A stretch of DNA of 64,000 nucleotides from Parapedobacter sp035556095 (lineage in GTDB: Bacteria > Bacteroidota > Bacteroidia > Sphingobacteriales > Sphingobacteriaceae): positions 36,663-100,662 of the forward strand of contig NZ_DATMFT010000010.1 of the NCBI RefSeq assembly GCF_035556095.1, in the 5' to 3' direction. A model generated the notes under the pieces. The model did no database searches, was not told the origin of the DNA, and saw only the letters and a list, made by a program, of their open reading frames with translations. Within the stretch, counting starts at the first letter, position 1, and each line of letters starts with the position of its first letter. Positions 43,531-53,600 of this stretch are shown here, piece by piece. The position numbers and the translations under genes were made by a program.

Positions 43531-46077
43531 ATGTCCGGAAAAGCGAATTCATTCAGAAAAAATATTCGAAATGATGCGGAAGGTCAACCCTCCCGACGTA
43601 GGAAACGTGACTCGAAATCACCAAACCTGAGGTCTGTAAGCCTTTTTGGCGACAAGGCTATTAAAATAGTAGGACTGTTCCTCCTCATTCTGTCTGTATA
43701 CTTCCTTATTGCGTTTATATCCTACTTATTTACCTGGAAAGAAGATCAAAGCTACGTGTCGGTAGCAAACGGTGGCTGGCACACCTTGTTCAAAACCCGT
43801 GAAGAACTCGACCTCGCCGGCATAGAGGCCCCTGTTGTCCAGAATTGGATGGGCAAAGTCGGTGCCCTACTTGCTCACCAATTTATTTACAAATGGTTTG
43901 GTATCGCTTCTTTCCTCTTTGTTGGGATCTTATTTACCATCGGCTACCGGCTGCTATTCAAAGTGAAGATCATTTCTACATGGAAAGTACTGGGATACGC
44001 ATTGTTTTCGTTGATTTTCATTTCTGTTACCCTCGGTTTTATACATGGGTTCGTGAGCGACTACCCACATTTTTTAGAAGGTGAATTTGGTTTTTGGTCT
44101 AACCGGTTGCTCGAAGCGCAAATTGGCACTGCCGGCGTAGCCGGCTTATTGATTTTCACCATTTTTACCACGCTCATCGTTCTGTTTAACTTCGATTTCA
44201 AATTAAGCCCGCGCCGTAGTAGGGCCACATCGGACCCGGCAGGCGATGCCACGGCAGGCAACAGCGTTGTGCGCAATGAGGAACGCTATGTGCAGGAGTC
44301 GGAATATCGAGTCGACCCGGTGGAATTCAGCCTTAATCGGGCAAAGGAAGCTGAACAGCAGAACGAAAAACTGCAACAAAACATCAACACACCCAAGCCC
44401 ACGTCAGTGGAAGACGACGTAACTCCCGATTTTACCGTGGAAGAACCGCGTGAAAAAACAGCGGTCAAAAATGAAATAAAAACACCGGCATTGACCGTTG
44501 CCGCCATTAAAGAAGAGAAACCCAGTACAGCTGACGAACTCGTGGAAAAAGTAGGCCAATATGATCCGAAACTCGACTTGTCGGGCTATCAATACCCCAC
44601 CCTAGACTTGCTGCGCGACTACGGATCGGGCAAAATTACAGTGAATAACAATGAATTAGAAGCCAATAAAGATAAGATTGTAGACACGTTGGGCAACTAT
44701 AACATCGAAATATCAAAAATCAAAGCGACCATCGGCCCCACCGTTACACTCTACGAAATCATTCCCAAACCGGGAGTGCGCATCTCCAAAATAAAAAACC
44801 TTGAAGATGATATCGCACTGAGTCTGGCCGCTTTGGGTATCCGTATCATTGCCCCTATGCCCGGCAAGGGAACAATTGGTATTGAAGTGCCCAATAGCCA
44901 CCCCGAAATGGTATCCATGCGGTCCGTACTGGCAACCGAGAAATTCCAACATACAGACATGGACCTTCCCATCGCACTGGGCCGCACCATATCGAATGAA
45001 GTATATATTGCCGACCTTACTAAAATGCCCCACTTATTGGTAGCAGGTGCCACTGGCCAAGGTAAGTCGGTCGGCATCAATGCCATTCTCACATCGCTGC
45101 TCTATAAGAAACATCCGGCAGAACTTAAATTTGTACTGGTAGACCCCAAGAAGGTGGAACTCTCATTATTCAGGAAAATTGAGCGCCATTTCTTGGCAAA
45201 ACTGCCCGGCGAGGAAGATGCGATCATAACCGATACCAAAAAAGTAATCAATACGCTCAATTCACTGTGCATTGAAATGGATACCCGGTACGACTTGCTG
45301 AAAAACGGTCAAGTACGGAACCTAAAGGAATACAATCAGAAATTTATTAATCGGCGACTCAATCCAGAAGAAGGACATCGGTTCCTTCCTTTTATTGTAC
45401 TGATTGTCGACGAATTTGCCGACCTGATGATGACGGCCGGCAAAGAAGTGGAAACACCTATCGCCCGGCTGGCTCAATTGGCACGTGCCGTAGGCATACA
45501 CCTCGTTATTGCCACACAACGCCCCTCCGTAAACATCATCACCGGAACCATTAAGGCCAACTTCCCAGCACGATTAGCATTCCGGGTACTTTCTAAAGTC
45601 GACTCGCGCACCATTCTCGACTCGGGAGGCGCAGACCAGCTCATTGGTCGTGGCGACATGTTATTGTCTACCGGAAGCGATCTGACTCGGATACAATGTG
45701 CGTTTGTGGACACGCCTGAAGTGGAAGAAATATCCGACTTCATTGGCAACCAACGTGGGTACCCCTCGGCGCTACTCCTGCCCGAATATGTTGGCGAAGA
45801 TGGTGAAGGCGGAATGGACGACTTCGATATGGCCGACCGCGATGTGATGTTCGAAGATGCAGCCCGCCTGGTGGTACTTCATCAGCAAGGCTCAACTTCA
45901 CTTATCCAACGCAAGCTCAAGCTCGGTTATAACCGTGCCGGTCGGATTATCGACCAATTGGAGGCCGCGGGAATAGTCGGACCATTTGAGGGCAGCAAAG
46001 CGCGAGAAGTGTTATTTCCAGACGAATATTCATTGGAACAGTTTTTGGACAGCTTGAAGAAAGAAGGTGAGAAATGA
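43531..46077 (+). CDS. ftsK: FtsK/SpoIIIE-type DNA translocase
   Basis: 848 residues. The N-terminal basic tail is followed by four transmembrane helices (within about 45-225), then a Pro/Glu-rich linker (about 230-350). The motor has the alpha/beta domains (ATIGPTVTLYEIIPKPGVRI), Walker A GATGQGKS (506-513) and Walker B LIVDEFADLM. The winged-helix gamma domain follows at the end (STSLIQRKLKLGYNRAGRII), which reads KOPS-like orientation sequences. It pumps chromosome termini through the division septum and activates XerCD recombination. Followed by a lolA-like gene, an arrangement often seen in Bacteroidota. Confidence 0.97.
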   Translation: MSGKANSFRKNIRNDAEGQPSRRRKRDSKSPNLRSVSLFGDKAIKIVGLFLLILSVYFLIAFISYLFTWKEDQSYVSVANGGWHTLFKTREELDLAGIEAPVVQNWMGKVGALLAHQFIYKWFGIASFLFVGILFTIGYRLLFKVKIISTWKVLGYALFSLIFISVTLGFIHGFVSDYPHFLEGEFGFWSNRLLEAQIGTAGVAGLLIFTIFTTLIVLFNFDFKLSPRRSRATSDPAGDATAGNSVVRNEERYVQESEYRVDPVEFSLNRAKEAEQQNEKLQQNINTPKPTSVEDDVTPDFTVEEPREKTAVKNEIKTPALTVAAIKEEKPSTADELVEKVGQYDPKLDLSGYQYPTLDLLRDYGSGKITVNNNELEANKDKIVDTLGNYNIEISKIKATIGPTVTLYEIIPKPGVRISKIKNLEDDIALSLAALGIRIIAPMPGKGTIGIEVPNSHPEMVSMRSVLATEKFQHTDMDLPIALGRTISNEVYIADLTKMPHLLVAGATGQGKSVGINAILTSLLYKKHPAELKFVLVDPKKVELSLFRKIERHFLAKLPGEEDAIITDTKKVINTLNSLCIEMDTRYDLLKNGQVRNLKEYNQKFINRRLNPEEGHRFLPFIVLIVDEFADLMMTAGKEVETPIARLAQLARAVGIHLVIATQRPSVNIITGTIKANFPARLAFRVLSKVDSRTILDSGGADQLIGRGDMLLSTGSDLTRIQCAFVDTPEVEEISDFIGNQRGYPSALLLPEYVGEDGEGGMDDFDMADRDVMFEDAARLVVLHQQGSTSLIQRKLKLGYNRAGRIIDQLEAAGIVGPFEGSKAREVLFPDEYSLEQFLDSLKKEGEK

Positions 46078-46154
46078 AACCTGCCACAACAGTGACATCG
46101 CAGTGGACGTACATGCAGGTTCCATGAGGTAGTTAAAAAGTAACTGGTTTTCAA

Positions 46155-46814
46155 ATGAACAAGTCCATATATACAGTAATCATACTGGTCACGCTCGTTA
46201 TAAATACAGTTTTTCCGGGCTATGCACAAACGGACGCCGCCGCAAAAACACTGCTCGACAAGGTTGGCCAAACCTATGAGGCATATAAAACCATGCAGGC
46301 GGAGTTTTCGCTTGAGATTAAACAAGCGCAGCAAGCGCCCCATACCGAGTTGGGGAAAATTTACATGGATAAGTCGACAGGCAAATACCGTATCACCACA
46401 GCTAGCCAAGACATCATCAGCGATGGAAAAACACAATGGATGGTGCTCAAGGACGTTGGCGAAGTTCAGATTACCGATGTTGCACCCGCTTCCGATGCGA
46501 TATCACCAACCAATATTTTTTCCTTTTATAAAGAAGGTTACAAATACGTCTCGTCGGCCGATGAACATGTGGGTGGCAAGCCACTCGCTGCCGTTGAACT
46601 CATACCGGAAGATACCAATACGCCGTATTTCAAAATCAAGCTCCGCGTCGACGAAAAAACACACCAGATACATGATGTCACTATCTTCGACAAAGGCGGG
46701 AACCGATTCGTTTACACCATAAAAAATGCCAAGGTAAATCCATCGCTTGCAAGCAACCTATTTGCTTTCCGACAAACGGATTATCAGGATGTGGAAATCG
46801 TAGACCTCCGGTAA
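46155..46814 (+). CDS. LolA-like periplasmic lipoprotein carrier
   Basis: 219 residues. Signal peptide (IILVTLVINTVFPGYA). The mature domain has the LolA half-barrel pattern (YKTMQAEFSLEI, GKIYMDKSTGKYRITTASQD, SDGKTQWMVLKDVGEVQITD, IHDVTIFDKGGNRFVYTIKN). LolA ferries outer-membrane lipoproteins across the periplasm. Sequence similarity within this fold is low, so other LolA/LppX-like carriers are possible. 77 bp after ftsK. Confidence 0.85.
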   Translation: MNKSIYTVIILVTLVINTVFPGYAQTDAAAKTLLDKVGQTYEAYKTMQAEFSLEIKQAQQAPHTELGKIYMDKSTGKYRITTASQDIISDGKTQWMVLKDVGEVQITDVAPASDAISPTNIFSFYKEGYKYVSSADEHVGGKPLAAVELIPEDTNTPYFKIKLRVDEKTHQIHDVTIFDKGGNRFVYTIKNAKVNPSLASNLFAFRQTDYQDVEIVDLR

Positions 46815-46838
46815 GCGCCAAAGACCAGACCCTAAAGT

Positions 46839-47651
46839 CTACAACGTGCTGTTGTTCTGTGAATCGGCAGCGGATGAAACGTCAGCCAAACGTACGCCGC
46901 TGCGACGGTAACCATGTATATTTGGATGCTCTATGATTTCCTTCACGGAGATCAGTTTATACACGTAGCTTCCCGTTTCCCTGTTCAATTTTAACCGAAA
47001 GTAATTGTCTTCCCGCTGCCGGTTGATGGCCCTTAGTAGATTACCTTCACCAATATTGAATGCCGCGGCTACCAGCGTCCAGCTATTGAACTCCCTGTAT
47101 AGCGCCTTGATGTATTTCGCGGCTGCTGCCGTGGACTTCTCGATATCCTGCCGTTCGTCAATGACACCGTCAACACGCAATCCAAATGACCTCGCCGTAG
47201 CGGGCATAAACTGCCAATATCCCGAAGCACCGCGGTGCGATGTCGTACCACTGGTAAAACCACTTTCGACCAAGGGGATATACTTGAAATCTTCAGGAAC
47301 ACCGTGTGCACGAAGGATTGCCGCTACCTTGGGCAGCGCATGCAGCGCTTTGCGGTGCAACCCATGGGAACGCCGTTTAGCGTAGGAATATTCACGGAGA
47401 TACCGCATCATTTTCTGTTCTATCTGCTGATCACCAAGCGGCACGTTTTCATCAGCGAAAGACAATGATGCAAAATAAGGGGTGTTTCGGATAGCACTGA
47501 TATCCTCTTGCATGAGTATCTGTTGAGTCAACGAATCATCAGACCATGCTTCGGTGTGCAACTCATCGGCTGACACTTCGTGGGTGTACAGCTTGGAGAG
47601 CGACACCGCCAGGAAAACCGCGCCGAAACAGAGCAGTTGTTTTTTTATCAT
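46839..47651 (-). CDS. Exported lytic transglycosylase (SLT/MltD-type domain)
   Basis: 270 residues. Signal peptide (LLCFGAVFLAVSLSKLYTHE). The SLT domain lies at about 118-235: DFKYIPLVESGF with the catalytic Glu, GASGYWQFMPATARSFGL, STAAAAKYIKALYREFNSWT and LVAAAFNIGEGNLLRAI. It cleaves peptidoglycan glycan strands to 1,6-anhydro products. No LysM repeats are present, unlike longer MltD proteins. Its own consensus promoter is at 47722-47753. Confidence 0.9.
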   Translation of the reverse strand: MIKKQLLCFGAVFLAVSLSKLYTHEVSADELHTEAWSDDSLTQQILMQEDISAIRNTPYFASLSFADENVPLGDQQIEQKMMRYLREYSYAKRRSHGLHRKALHALPKVAAILRAHGVPEDFKYIPLVESGFTSGTTSHRGASGYWQFMPATARSFGLRVDGVIDERQDIEKSTAAAAKYIKALYREFNSWTLVAAAFNIGEGNLLRAINRQREDNYFRLKLNRETGSYVYKLISVKEIIEHPNIHGYRRSGVRLADVSSAADSQNNSTL

Positions 47652-47721
47652 TCAATACCTTTTCTGCAACTTAACGGTCATAAACCGACACGATAAATTG
47701 CTTGTTCCAAAAAGCTGGCGA

Positions 47722-47753
47722 CAAAAATAAAAATTATATTGTTAATATACAAA
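47722..47753 (-). promoter_or_regulatory. Consensus promoter of the lytic transglycosylase gene
   Basis: Minus strand TTTG (47750-47753), 20 nt, then TATTTTTG (47722-47729). Leader about 65 nt. Confidence 0.65.
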
Positions 47754-47858
47754 TAGTTACAAAAACACGCCTTGTACTTTAACATATTTTAACGTAACTT
47801 TTCCAGTTATTTCATCGTAAAAAAAGACCTATAAGCCATTTAACCGGTATTTTTTGAC

Positions 47859-47866
47859 TACTTTTG
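47859..47866 (+). promoter_or_regulatory. TAnnTTTG box of the pseudouridine synthase gene
   Basis: TACTTTTG, 27 nt before the ATG at 47894. It is divergent from the transglycosylase promoter. Confidence 0.45.
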
Positions 47867-47893
47867 CAGCTTACATTTTTACGGTAAAAAATC

Positions 47894-48955
47894 ATGCCAT
47901 TTAGTAACAAAAGGAACAGTCGCGATGACAACTCCAACCGCCGGCGCCGGTCAGCCTCCGACTCCTCACATGCAAAAGGCCGCAAGTTTCATAGCCACAA
48001 TACATCCGATAATGAAAAACGGGGACCTCATGACAGGTCAGGCAGATCCGACGAACGACGGAAAGACACAGGCACAAATACCCCACCCAATAACGATTTT
48101 AAACGAAGCGGACAGTCACGCTATAATTCAGAGCGACGCACGTATGGCAACAAGTCTTATGACCCGTCCAAGAAGCGGCGCGAACGGACGGATGTCCGTA
48201 CGAAACCAAACACCACCGTTGGGGAAATCAAAGAAGACGGACTCATACGGCTTAACCGATACATAGCCAATGCAGGCATTTGTTCCAGACGGAAAGCCGA
48301 CGAACTGATAGAAGCAGGCGTCATTACGGTCAATGGGAATGTGGTCACCGAGTTGGGCAGTAAAGTAGATCCTGCAAAGGATGAAGTGCGGTACAACGGT
48401 GAGCGCTTACGCCGGGAGAAAATGGTCTATGTCCTGTTGAATAAACCGAAGGACTACATCACTACTACAGACGACCCCCAAGAAAGGCGCACCGTAATGC
48501 AACTGGTGGCTAAAGCTACCCGCGAACGCATTTACCCGGTTGGAAGGCTAGACCGCAATACCACAGGTCTGCTGTTACTGACCAATGATGGTAGTCTTGC
48601 CGAAAAACTGTCCCATCCCCGCAATAACATTGCTAAGATATACAACGTAGAACTGGATAAAAACCTGACACAAGGTGATCTGAATAAAATTGAATTCGGT
48701 TTGGAACTTGAAGATGGATTTGTCAAGCCCGATGCGATCAGCTATGTGCAAGGAGCAAGCAAACGGGAAATCGGTATCCAGATCCATAGTGGTAAAAACC
48801 GGATTGTTAGACGGATATTCGAACATCTTGGTTATGACGTCATCCGATTGGACCGTGTGGTGTATGCAAATCTCACCAAAAAGGATCTCCCACGCGGGCG
48901 GTGGCGCTACCTCGAAGAAAAGGAAATCATCCAGCTCAAACATTTTATCCGGTAA
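47894..48955 (+). CDS. rRNA pseudouridine synthase (RsuA/RluB family)
   Basis: 353 residues. The first about 115 residues are a low-complexity tail rich in Arg, Ser, Asn and Lys. An S4 domain follows (about 118-165: IRLNRYIANAGICSRRKADE), then the RsuA/RluB catalytic domain with YVLLNKPKDYITTTDDPQ, the catalytic block YPVGRLDRNTTGLLLLTNDG (Asp of RLDRNT) and GKNRIVRRIFEHLGYDV. It isomerises a uridine in 23S (RluB-type) or 16S rRNA; the exact site cannot be told. The disordered tail is common in Bacteroidota members and may bind RNA. Confidence 0.9.
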   Translation: MPFSNKRNSRDDNSNRRRRSASDSSHAKGRKFHSHNTSDNEKRGPHDRSGRSDERRKDTGTNTPPNNDFKRSGQSRYNSERRTYGNKSYDPSKKRRERTDVRTKPNTTVGEIKEDGLIRLNRYIANAGICSRRKADELIEAGVITVNGNVVTELGSKVDPAKDEVRYNGERLRREKMVYVLLNKPKDYITTTDDPQERRTVMQLVAKATRERIYPVGRLDRNTTGLLLLTNDGSLAEKLSHPRNNIAKIYNVELDKNLTQGDLNKIEFGLELEDGFVKPDAISYVQGASKREIGIQIHSGKNRIVRRIFEHLGYDVIRLDRVVYANLTKKDLPRGRWRYLEEKEIIQLKHFIR

Positions 48956-48986
48956 TTTTAGATTTACGATTTTAGATTTTTTACGA
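48956..48986. repeat. Imperfect tandem intergenic word (TTTTAGATTTACGA)
   Basis: TTTTAGATTTACGA (48956-48969) is followed at once by TTTTAGATTTTTTACGA (48970-48986). It sits directly before the MazG-like gene start (48995). Confidence 0.65.
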
Positions 48987-48994
48987 CCAACATC

Positions 48995-49471
48995 ATGACT
49001 GACCCGAAATCACTTACGTCCGTAGCTGCTTTTCACAAGACTTTTAAACATCCTATATTACCGGAACCGACGATTCCTGATGAAAAGCGTTGTAAATTGC
49101 GCGTAGCTCTTCTTGCGGAAGAGCTTAACGAGCTGGAAGAGGCGATTGCGGACCGAGACCTTATCGAAATAGCTGACGCACTTTGCGATTTGCAATACGT
49201 ATTGTCGGGCGCAGTACTGGAATTTGGGTTGGCCGATAAATTCGGTCAATTATTTGACGAAGTACAACGGTCGAACATGAGCAAAGCCTGCAAAACCGTA
49301 CAGGAAGCCGAAGAAACCGTTGCTCATTACCAAAATAAAGGGGTATCTTGTTTTTACGAAGAGGCAGACGGTCATTACCTCGTTTACCGCACGGAAGATC
49401 GGAAGACACTTAAATCTGTCTATTATTCCCCGGCCGATCTGCAAGGAATATTGAATAAAAAAGACGCTTAG
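48995..49471 (+). CDS. MazG-like nucleoside triphosphate pyrophosphohydrolase-family protein
   Basis: 158 residues. The all-alpha NTP-PPase core is visible: LRVALLAEELNELEEAIADR (ExxE), then DLIEIADALCDLQYVLSGAV (ExxD), the metal-binding pairs of the MazG/HisE/dUTPase-like superfamily. The C-terminal part (SKACKTVQEAEETVAHYQ, YLVYRTEDRKTLKSVYYSPA) matches a COG4696-type subgroup. It would hydrolyse a nucleotide to monophosphate and PPi; the substrate is not known. Convergent with the radical SAM gene, 4 bp between stops. Confidence 0.85.
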   Translation: MTDPKSLTSVAAFHKTFKHPILPEPTIPDEKRCKLRVALLAEELNELEEAIADRDLIEIADALCDLQYVLSGAVLEFGLADKFGQLFDEVQRSNMSKACKTVQEAEETVAHYQNKGVSCFYEEADGHYLVYRTEDRKTLKSVYYSPADLQGILNKKDA

Positions 49472-49475
49472 TCGC

Positions 49476-50429
49476 CTAGCCCAACGGTTCATAATTACAG
49501 CCTTGATAGGCACCCCGACGCTCCAGCTCTTTGTCGATGTACGTCTGGATGGCCGACTTGCCTTTTCCCCAATTTGGGGCAATCAAAAGCTCTTGGTCTG
49601 CCAATCCGAATAGCCGCTGGATAACGATGTCGGGACGTAGCAACGGGATAAATTCACATAAGAAATCGGTGTACTCCTCCAAGCTGAATACATGAAACGG
49701 CTCGCGCTTATAGTGCACGCCCATAATTGAACCCTCAACAATGTGAAGATGGTGAAGTTTCACGAACTTAATCTGCGGAAACCGATTAATCTCATCAGCA
49801 TAGCGCAACATCATCTCGCGGGTTTCCCAAGGGAACCCAAAAATGGTATGCACACAGATATCCAGCGGGCTTCCTTTGACAAGCCCAAGAGCGGTCTCTA
49901 GCTCTCGATGGGTACAGCCCCGGTTGATTCGGTTTAGCGTCTCATCATAGATCGATTCCATCCCCATTTCCAAATCTACGTCATATCGATCAGTATAGCT
50001 TTCGAGTAATGCTATTTTTTCAAAGTCGATGCAATCCGGACGTGTACCTACAGATAAACCAACCACATGTTCAGGCGCCACATTTAAGGCTTCGTCATAC
50101 ATCGCTTTGAGGTAGTGGACCGGCGCATAGGTATTGGTATTGGGTTGGAAATAGATGATGAACTTCTCTGCTCCATAACCATTCACCGCACGCTGGATAC
50201 CCTCTTCCACTTGCTGACGAATAGTGGGCAGTTTCCGTGCAGAGTCGGGCGTAAAAGAATCCACATTACAATATGTACAGCCGCCATAGCCCTTGCTACC
50301 GTCGCGATTCGGACAAGTGAATTGACCGTCTACAATAATCTTGAATACGCGCTTACCGCTATACTTAGCCCGCAGGTAAGCACCATAATGATTGTACGGC
50401 TTTTGCCCGATATCGAGGAGTGTTCCCAT
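49476..50429 (-). CDS. TIGR01212-type radical SAM protein
   Basis: 317 residues. The cluster-binding cysteines are Cys39, Cys51 and Cys54 (FTCPNRDGSKGYGGCTYCN), the long-spaced C-x11-C-x2-C arrangement typical of this family rather than the standard CxxxCxxC. Further landmarks are KFIIYFQPNTNTYAP, VVGLSVGTRPDCID, DLEMGMESIYDETLNRINRG and CVHTIFGFPWETREMM. The distal part resembles Elp3/YhcC-like proteins. The reaction is not established; a tRNA or nucleic-acid modification is often suggested. The start codon lies within a few bases of the predicted transcription start. Confidence 0.9.
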   Translation of the reverse strand: MGTLLDIGQKPYNHYGAYLRAKYSGKRVFKIIVDGQFTCPNRDGSKGYGGCTYCNVDSFTPDSARKLPTIRQQVEEGIQRAVNGYGAEKFIIYFQPNTNTYAPVHYLKAMYDEALNVAPEHVVGLSVGTRPDCIDFEKIALLESYTDRYDVDLEMGMESIYDETLNRINRGCTHRELETALGLVKGSPLDICVHTIFGFPWETREMMLRYADEINRFPQIKFVKLHHLHIVEGSIMGVHYKREPFHVFSLEEYTDFLCEFIPLLRPDIVIQRLFGLADQELLIAPNWGKGKSAIQTYIDKELERRGAYQGCNYEPLG

Positions 50430-50437
50430 GATGGATG

Positions 50438-50445
50438 CAAAGATA
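50438..50445 (-). promoter_or_regulatory. TAnnTTTG box of the radical SAM gene
   Basis: Minus strand TATCTTTG, whose last base is only 9 nt from the start codon at 50429. This implies a leader of at most a few nucleotides. The nearest TTTG is 26 nt further up. Confidence 0.45.
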
Positions 50446-50460
50446 CAGGTTTATCGTAAG

Positions 50461-50487
50461 ACATGAGACATCAAACATGAGACATCA
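50461..50487. repeat. Two tandem copies of ACATGAGACATCA
   Basis: ACATGAGACATCA at 50461-50473 and again at 50475-50487, period 14. It lies between the radical SAM promoter and the rpoC terminator. Confidence 0.75.
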
Positions 50488-50509
50488 CACCTTACCAGCA
50501 CGCAAGTAC

Positions 50510-50545
50510 AAAAAAAACCGCCAGGTACAAAGCCCTGACGGTTTT
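50510..50545 (-). terminator. Intrinsic terminator of the rpoBC operon
   Basis: On the minus strand ACCGTCAGG pairs with CCTGGCGGT (one G-U) across an 8-nt loop, followed by a run of eight T. It lies about 60 bp after the rpoC stop codon. Confidence 0.9.
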
Positions 50546-50605
50546 ATAAGCTTATTAGCAAACAGCATCCGCTGACACTATCGGTCACCGGCTACCGACG
50601 CCCAA

Positions 50606-53600
50606 TTAATCTTCCTCTTTGGAGGCTAGCAATTGATCGTACTCCTCCTGGGACCCAACGATGATGCCTTCGTAATCGCGTAGACCTGTTCCCGAAGGGA
50701 TCAAGTGACCCACAATGACGTTCTCCTTCAATCCGAGGAGGTTGTCGCGCTTGCCAGCAATCGATGCTTCGTTCAATACCTTGGTGGTTTCCTGGAAAGA
50801 AGCCGCCGAAATAAACGACTTTGTACCCAACGACGCACGGGTAATCCCTTGCAATAACGGGCTCGATGTAGCTGGTATCGCGTCACGTACTTCCACCAAT
50901 TTCAAATCGCGCCGCTTCAATGCGGAATTCACATCCCGCAATTTCCGCATCGAAACAATCTGCCCTGGCTTCAGTTCCTCAGAATCGCCCTCATCAACAA
51001 CAACTTTCTTATCGTAAATAGCATCGTTCTCTTCAACGAAATCCCACCTGTTCACCGCCTCCCTTTCCAAGAACCGCGTATCACCTGGATCTGCAATTTC
51101 TACTTTCTGCATCATTTGGTGCACAATCGTCTCGAAATGTTTGTCGTTGATCTTCACGCCCTGCAGGCGGTAAACTTCCTGAATCCCGTTAACGAGATAT
51201 TCCTGTACGGCCGATGGCCCTTTGATAGCCAGAATATCGGCAGGGGAAATCGATCCGTCAGACAGCGGCATACCGGCTTTTACAAAGTCATTATCCTGAA
51301 CAAGGATGTGCTTTGACAACGGAACGAGGTACTTCTTGATCTGCCCATCGCGCGATTCGATGGATATTTCACGGTTACCACGTTTTACACCGCCAAGCGT
51401 TACAACACCATCTATCTCGGTAACAACCGCAGGGTTAGACGGATTACGTGCTTCAAACAACTCGGTAACACGTGGCAAACCTCCCGTAATATCTCGTGTC
51501 TTCCCCGTAGAACGAGGAATCTTCGCGAGAATTACCCCTTCTTTTACCGCAACCCCGTCATTTACGGAGACGTGAGCGCCAACAGGGATATTATATGTCC
51601 GGATCACCGCACCCTTACTATCCAAGATCTTAATCGCAGGGTTCTTGGTTTTATCGCGCGTGTCAATGATCACCTTTTCACGGTGCCCGGTTTGCTCATC
51701 GGATTCCTCACGGAAGGTGACACCCTCAATGATCGACTCAAACTCAACCTTGCCTCCGAATTCAGAGATAATCACCGCGTTGTACGGATCCCATGAGCAT
51801 ACCCGTTGTCCCTTCGTTACCGTATCACCGGCATTCACGTAAAGGAAGGAACCATACGGAATATTATTTGTCATCAATACCTTCTTCGACTCGGGATCGA
51901 TAATCCGGAATTCGCCTGAACGTCCGATAACTACCTGATCCGGGCCTTCTTCGCCTTCGTGTGGAACCGAACGGATGTTCTCCAACTCAACGATACCGTC
52001 AAACTTGGCGAATATCTGCGATTCCGCCGCGATGTTCGATGCGGTACCACCCACGTGGAACGTACGGAGCGTAAGCTGCGTACCCGGCTCACCAATAGAT
52101 TGGGCAGCAATTACACCGACAGCTTCACCTTTTTGTACACGCTTACCCGTTGCGAGGTTCCGCCCATAGCACAATGAACAGACACCGCGCTTGCTTTCAC
52201 AAGTCAGCACCGAGCGGATTTCCAGTCCTTCCACCGAGGAATGTTCAATTTTTGATGCCACCTCTTCGTCAATGTCCTGATCGGCAGCGACCAGCAAGTC
52301 GCCTGTTACCGGATCGTGCACATCGTGAAGCGACACCCGGCCAAGTATACGATCATACAACGGTTCGATAATGTCTTCATTATCTTTCAATGCGGTGGTA
52401 TAAACACCTCTCAAGCCTCCGCAATCCTCATCAACCACAATCATATCCTGGGCTACGTCATGCAAGCGTCTGGTGAGGTAACCCGCATCAGCCGTTTTCA
52501 AGGCCGTATCCGCAAGACCTTTACGCGCACCGTGAGTAGAAATAAAGTACTCCAGTACGGACAACCCTTCCTTGAAGTTCGAGAGGATGGGGTTCTCAAT
52601 GATTTCACCGCCAGACGAGCCTGATTTTTGCGGCTTCGCCATCAGACCCCGCATACCGCAGAGCTGACGGATCTGCTCTTTGGAACCACGGGCCCCCGAG
52701 TCAAGCATCATATACACCGAGTTGAACCCTTGATTATCGGTCGATAGGATTTCCATCACATTTGCAGTCAACCGATTATTAATACGGGTCCAGATATCGA
52801 TAATCTGGTTATAACGTTCGTTGTTGGTGATGAAGCCCATATTATAGTTATTCATCACCTCTTCAACCTCTTTCGTTGCCTGCTCAATGAGGTCAACCTT
52901 AGCATCAGGAATATTCAAGTCCTGAAGATTGAACGATAGTCCACCCTTAAATGCCATCTGGAAGCCCAGTTCCTTGATGTCATCGAGAAACTTCGCTGCA
53001 CGTGCCATACCGGTGATTTTCACCACCTTGCCAATTGTATCGCGCAACGACTTTTTCGTCAGCAACTCGTTCACATAACCAATCTCTTCGGGAACAACCT
53101 GGTTAAACAAAACGCGCCCAACGGTCGTTTCAATAACCCGCTCTTCTATACTATCGTCCGCACCCCTCACCCTGGTCTTCACCTTAATGAAAGCATGCAA
53201 ATCGATTTGTTTTTCGTTATGTGCAATAATCACCTCCTCGGGCGAGTAGAAGGTCATTCCCTCGCCTTTGACTACCCGACTCTCATCGGTTTTACGGCCC
53301 TTGGTCATGTAATAAAGCCCCAGTACCATGTCTTGGGAAGGAACCGTAATCGGCGTACCATTCGCAGGGTTGAGGATGTTGTGGGAAGCAAGCATCAATA
53401 TTTGGGCTTCCAATATCGCGGCATTGCCTAACGGCAAGTGCACCGCCATCTGGTCACCGTCAAAGTCGGCGTTGAAGGCTGTACATACCAAGGGATGTAG
53501 CTGGATTGCCTTTCCTTCCACCAACGTAGGCTGAAACGCTTGGATACCCAAGCGGTGCAGCGTTGGCGCACGGTTAAGCAGTACTGGGTGTCCTTTCAAT

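Noticed and set aside
46078..46121. Inverted repeat AACCTGC...GCAGGTT after ftsK
   Set aside because: Seven-bp arms with a 30-nt loop and no T-tract; too weak to call a terminator.
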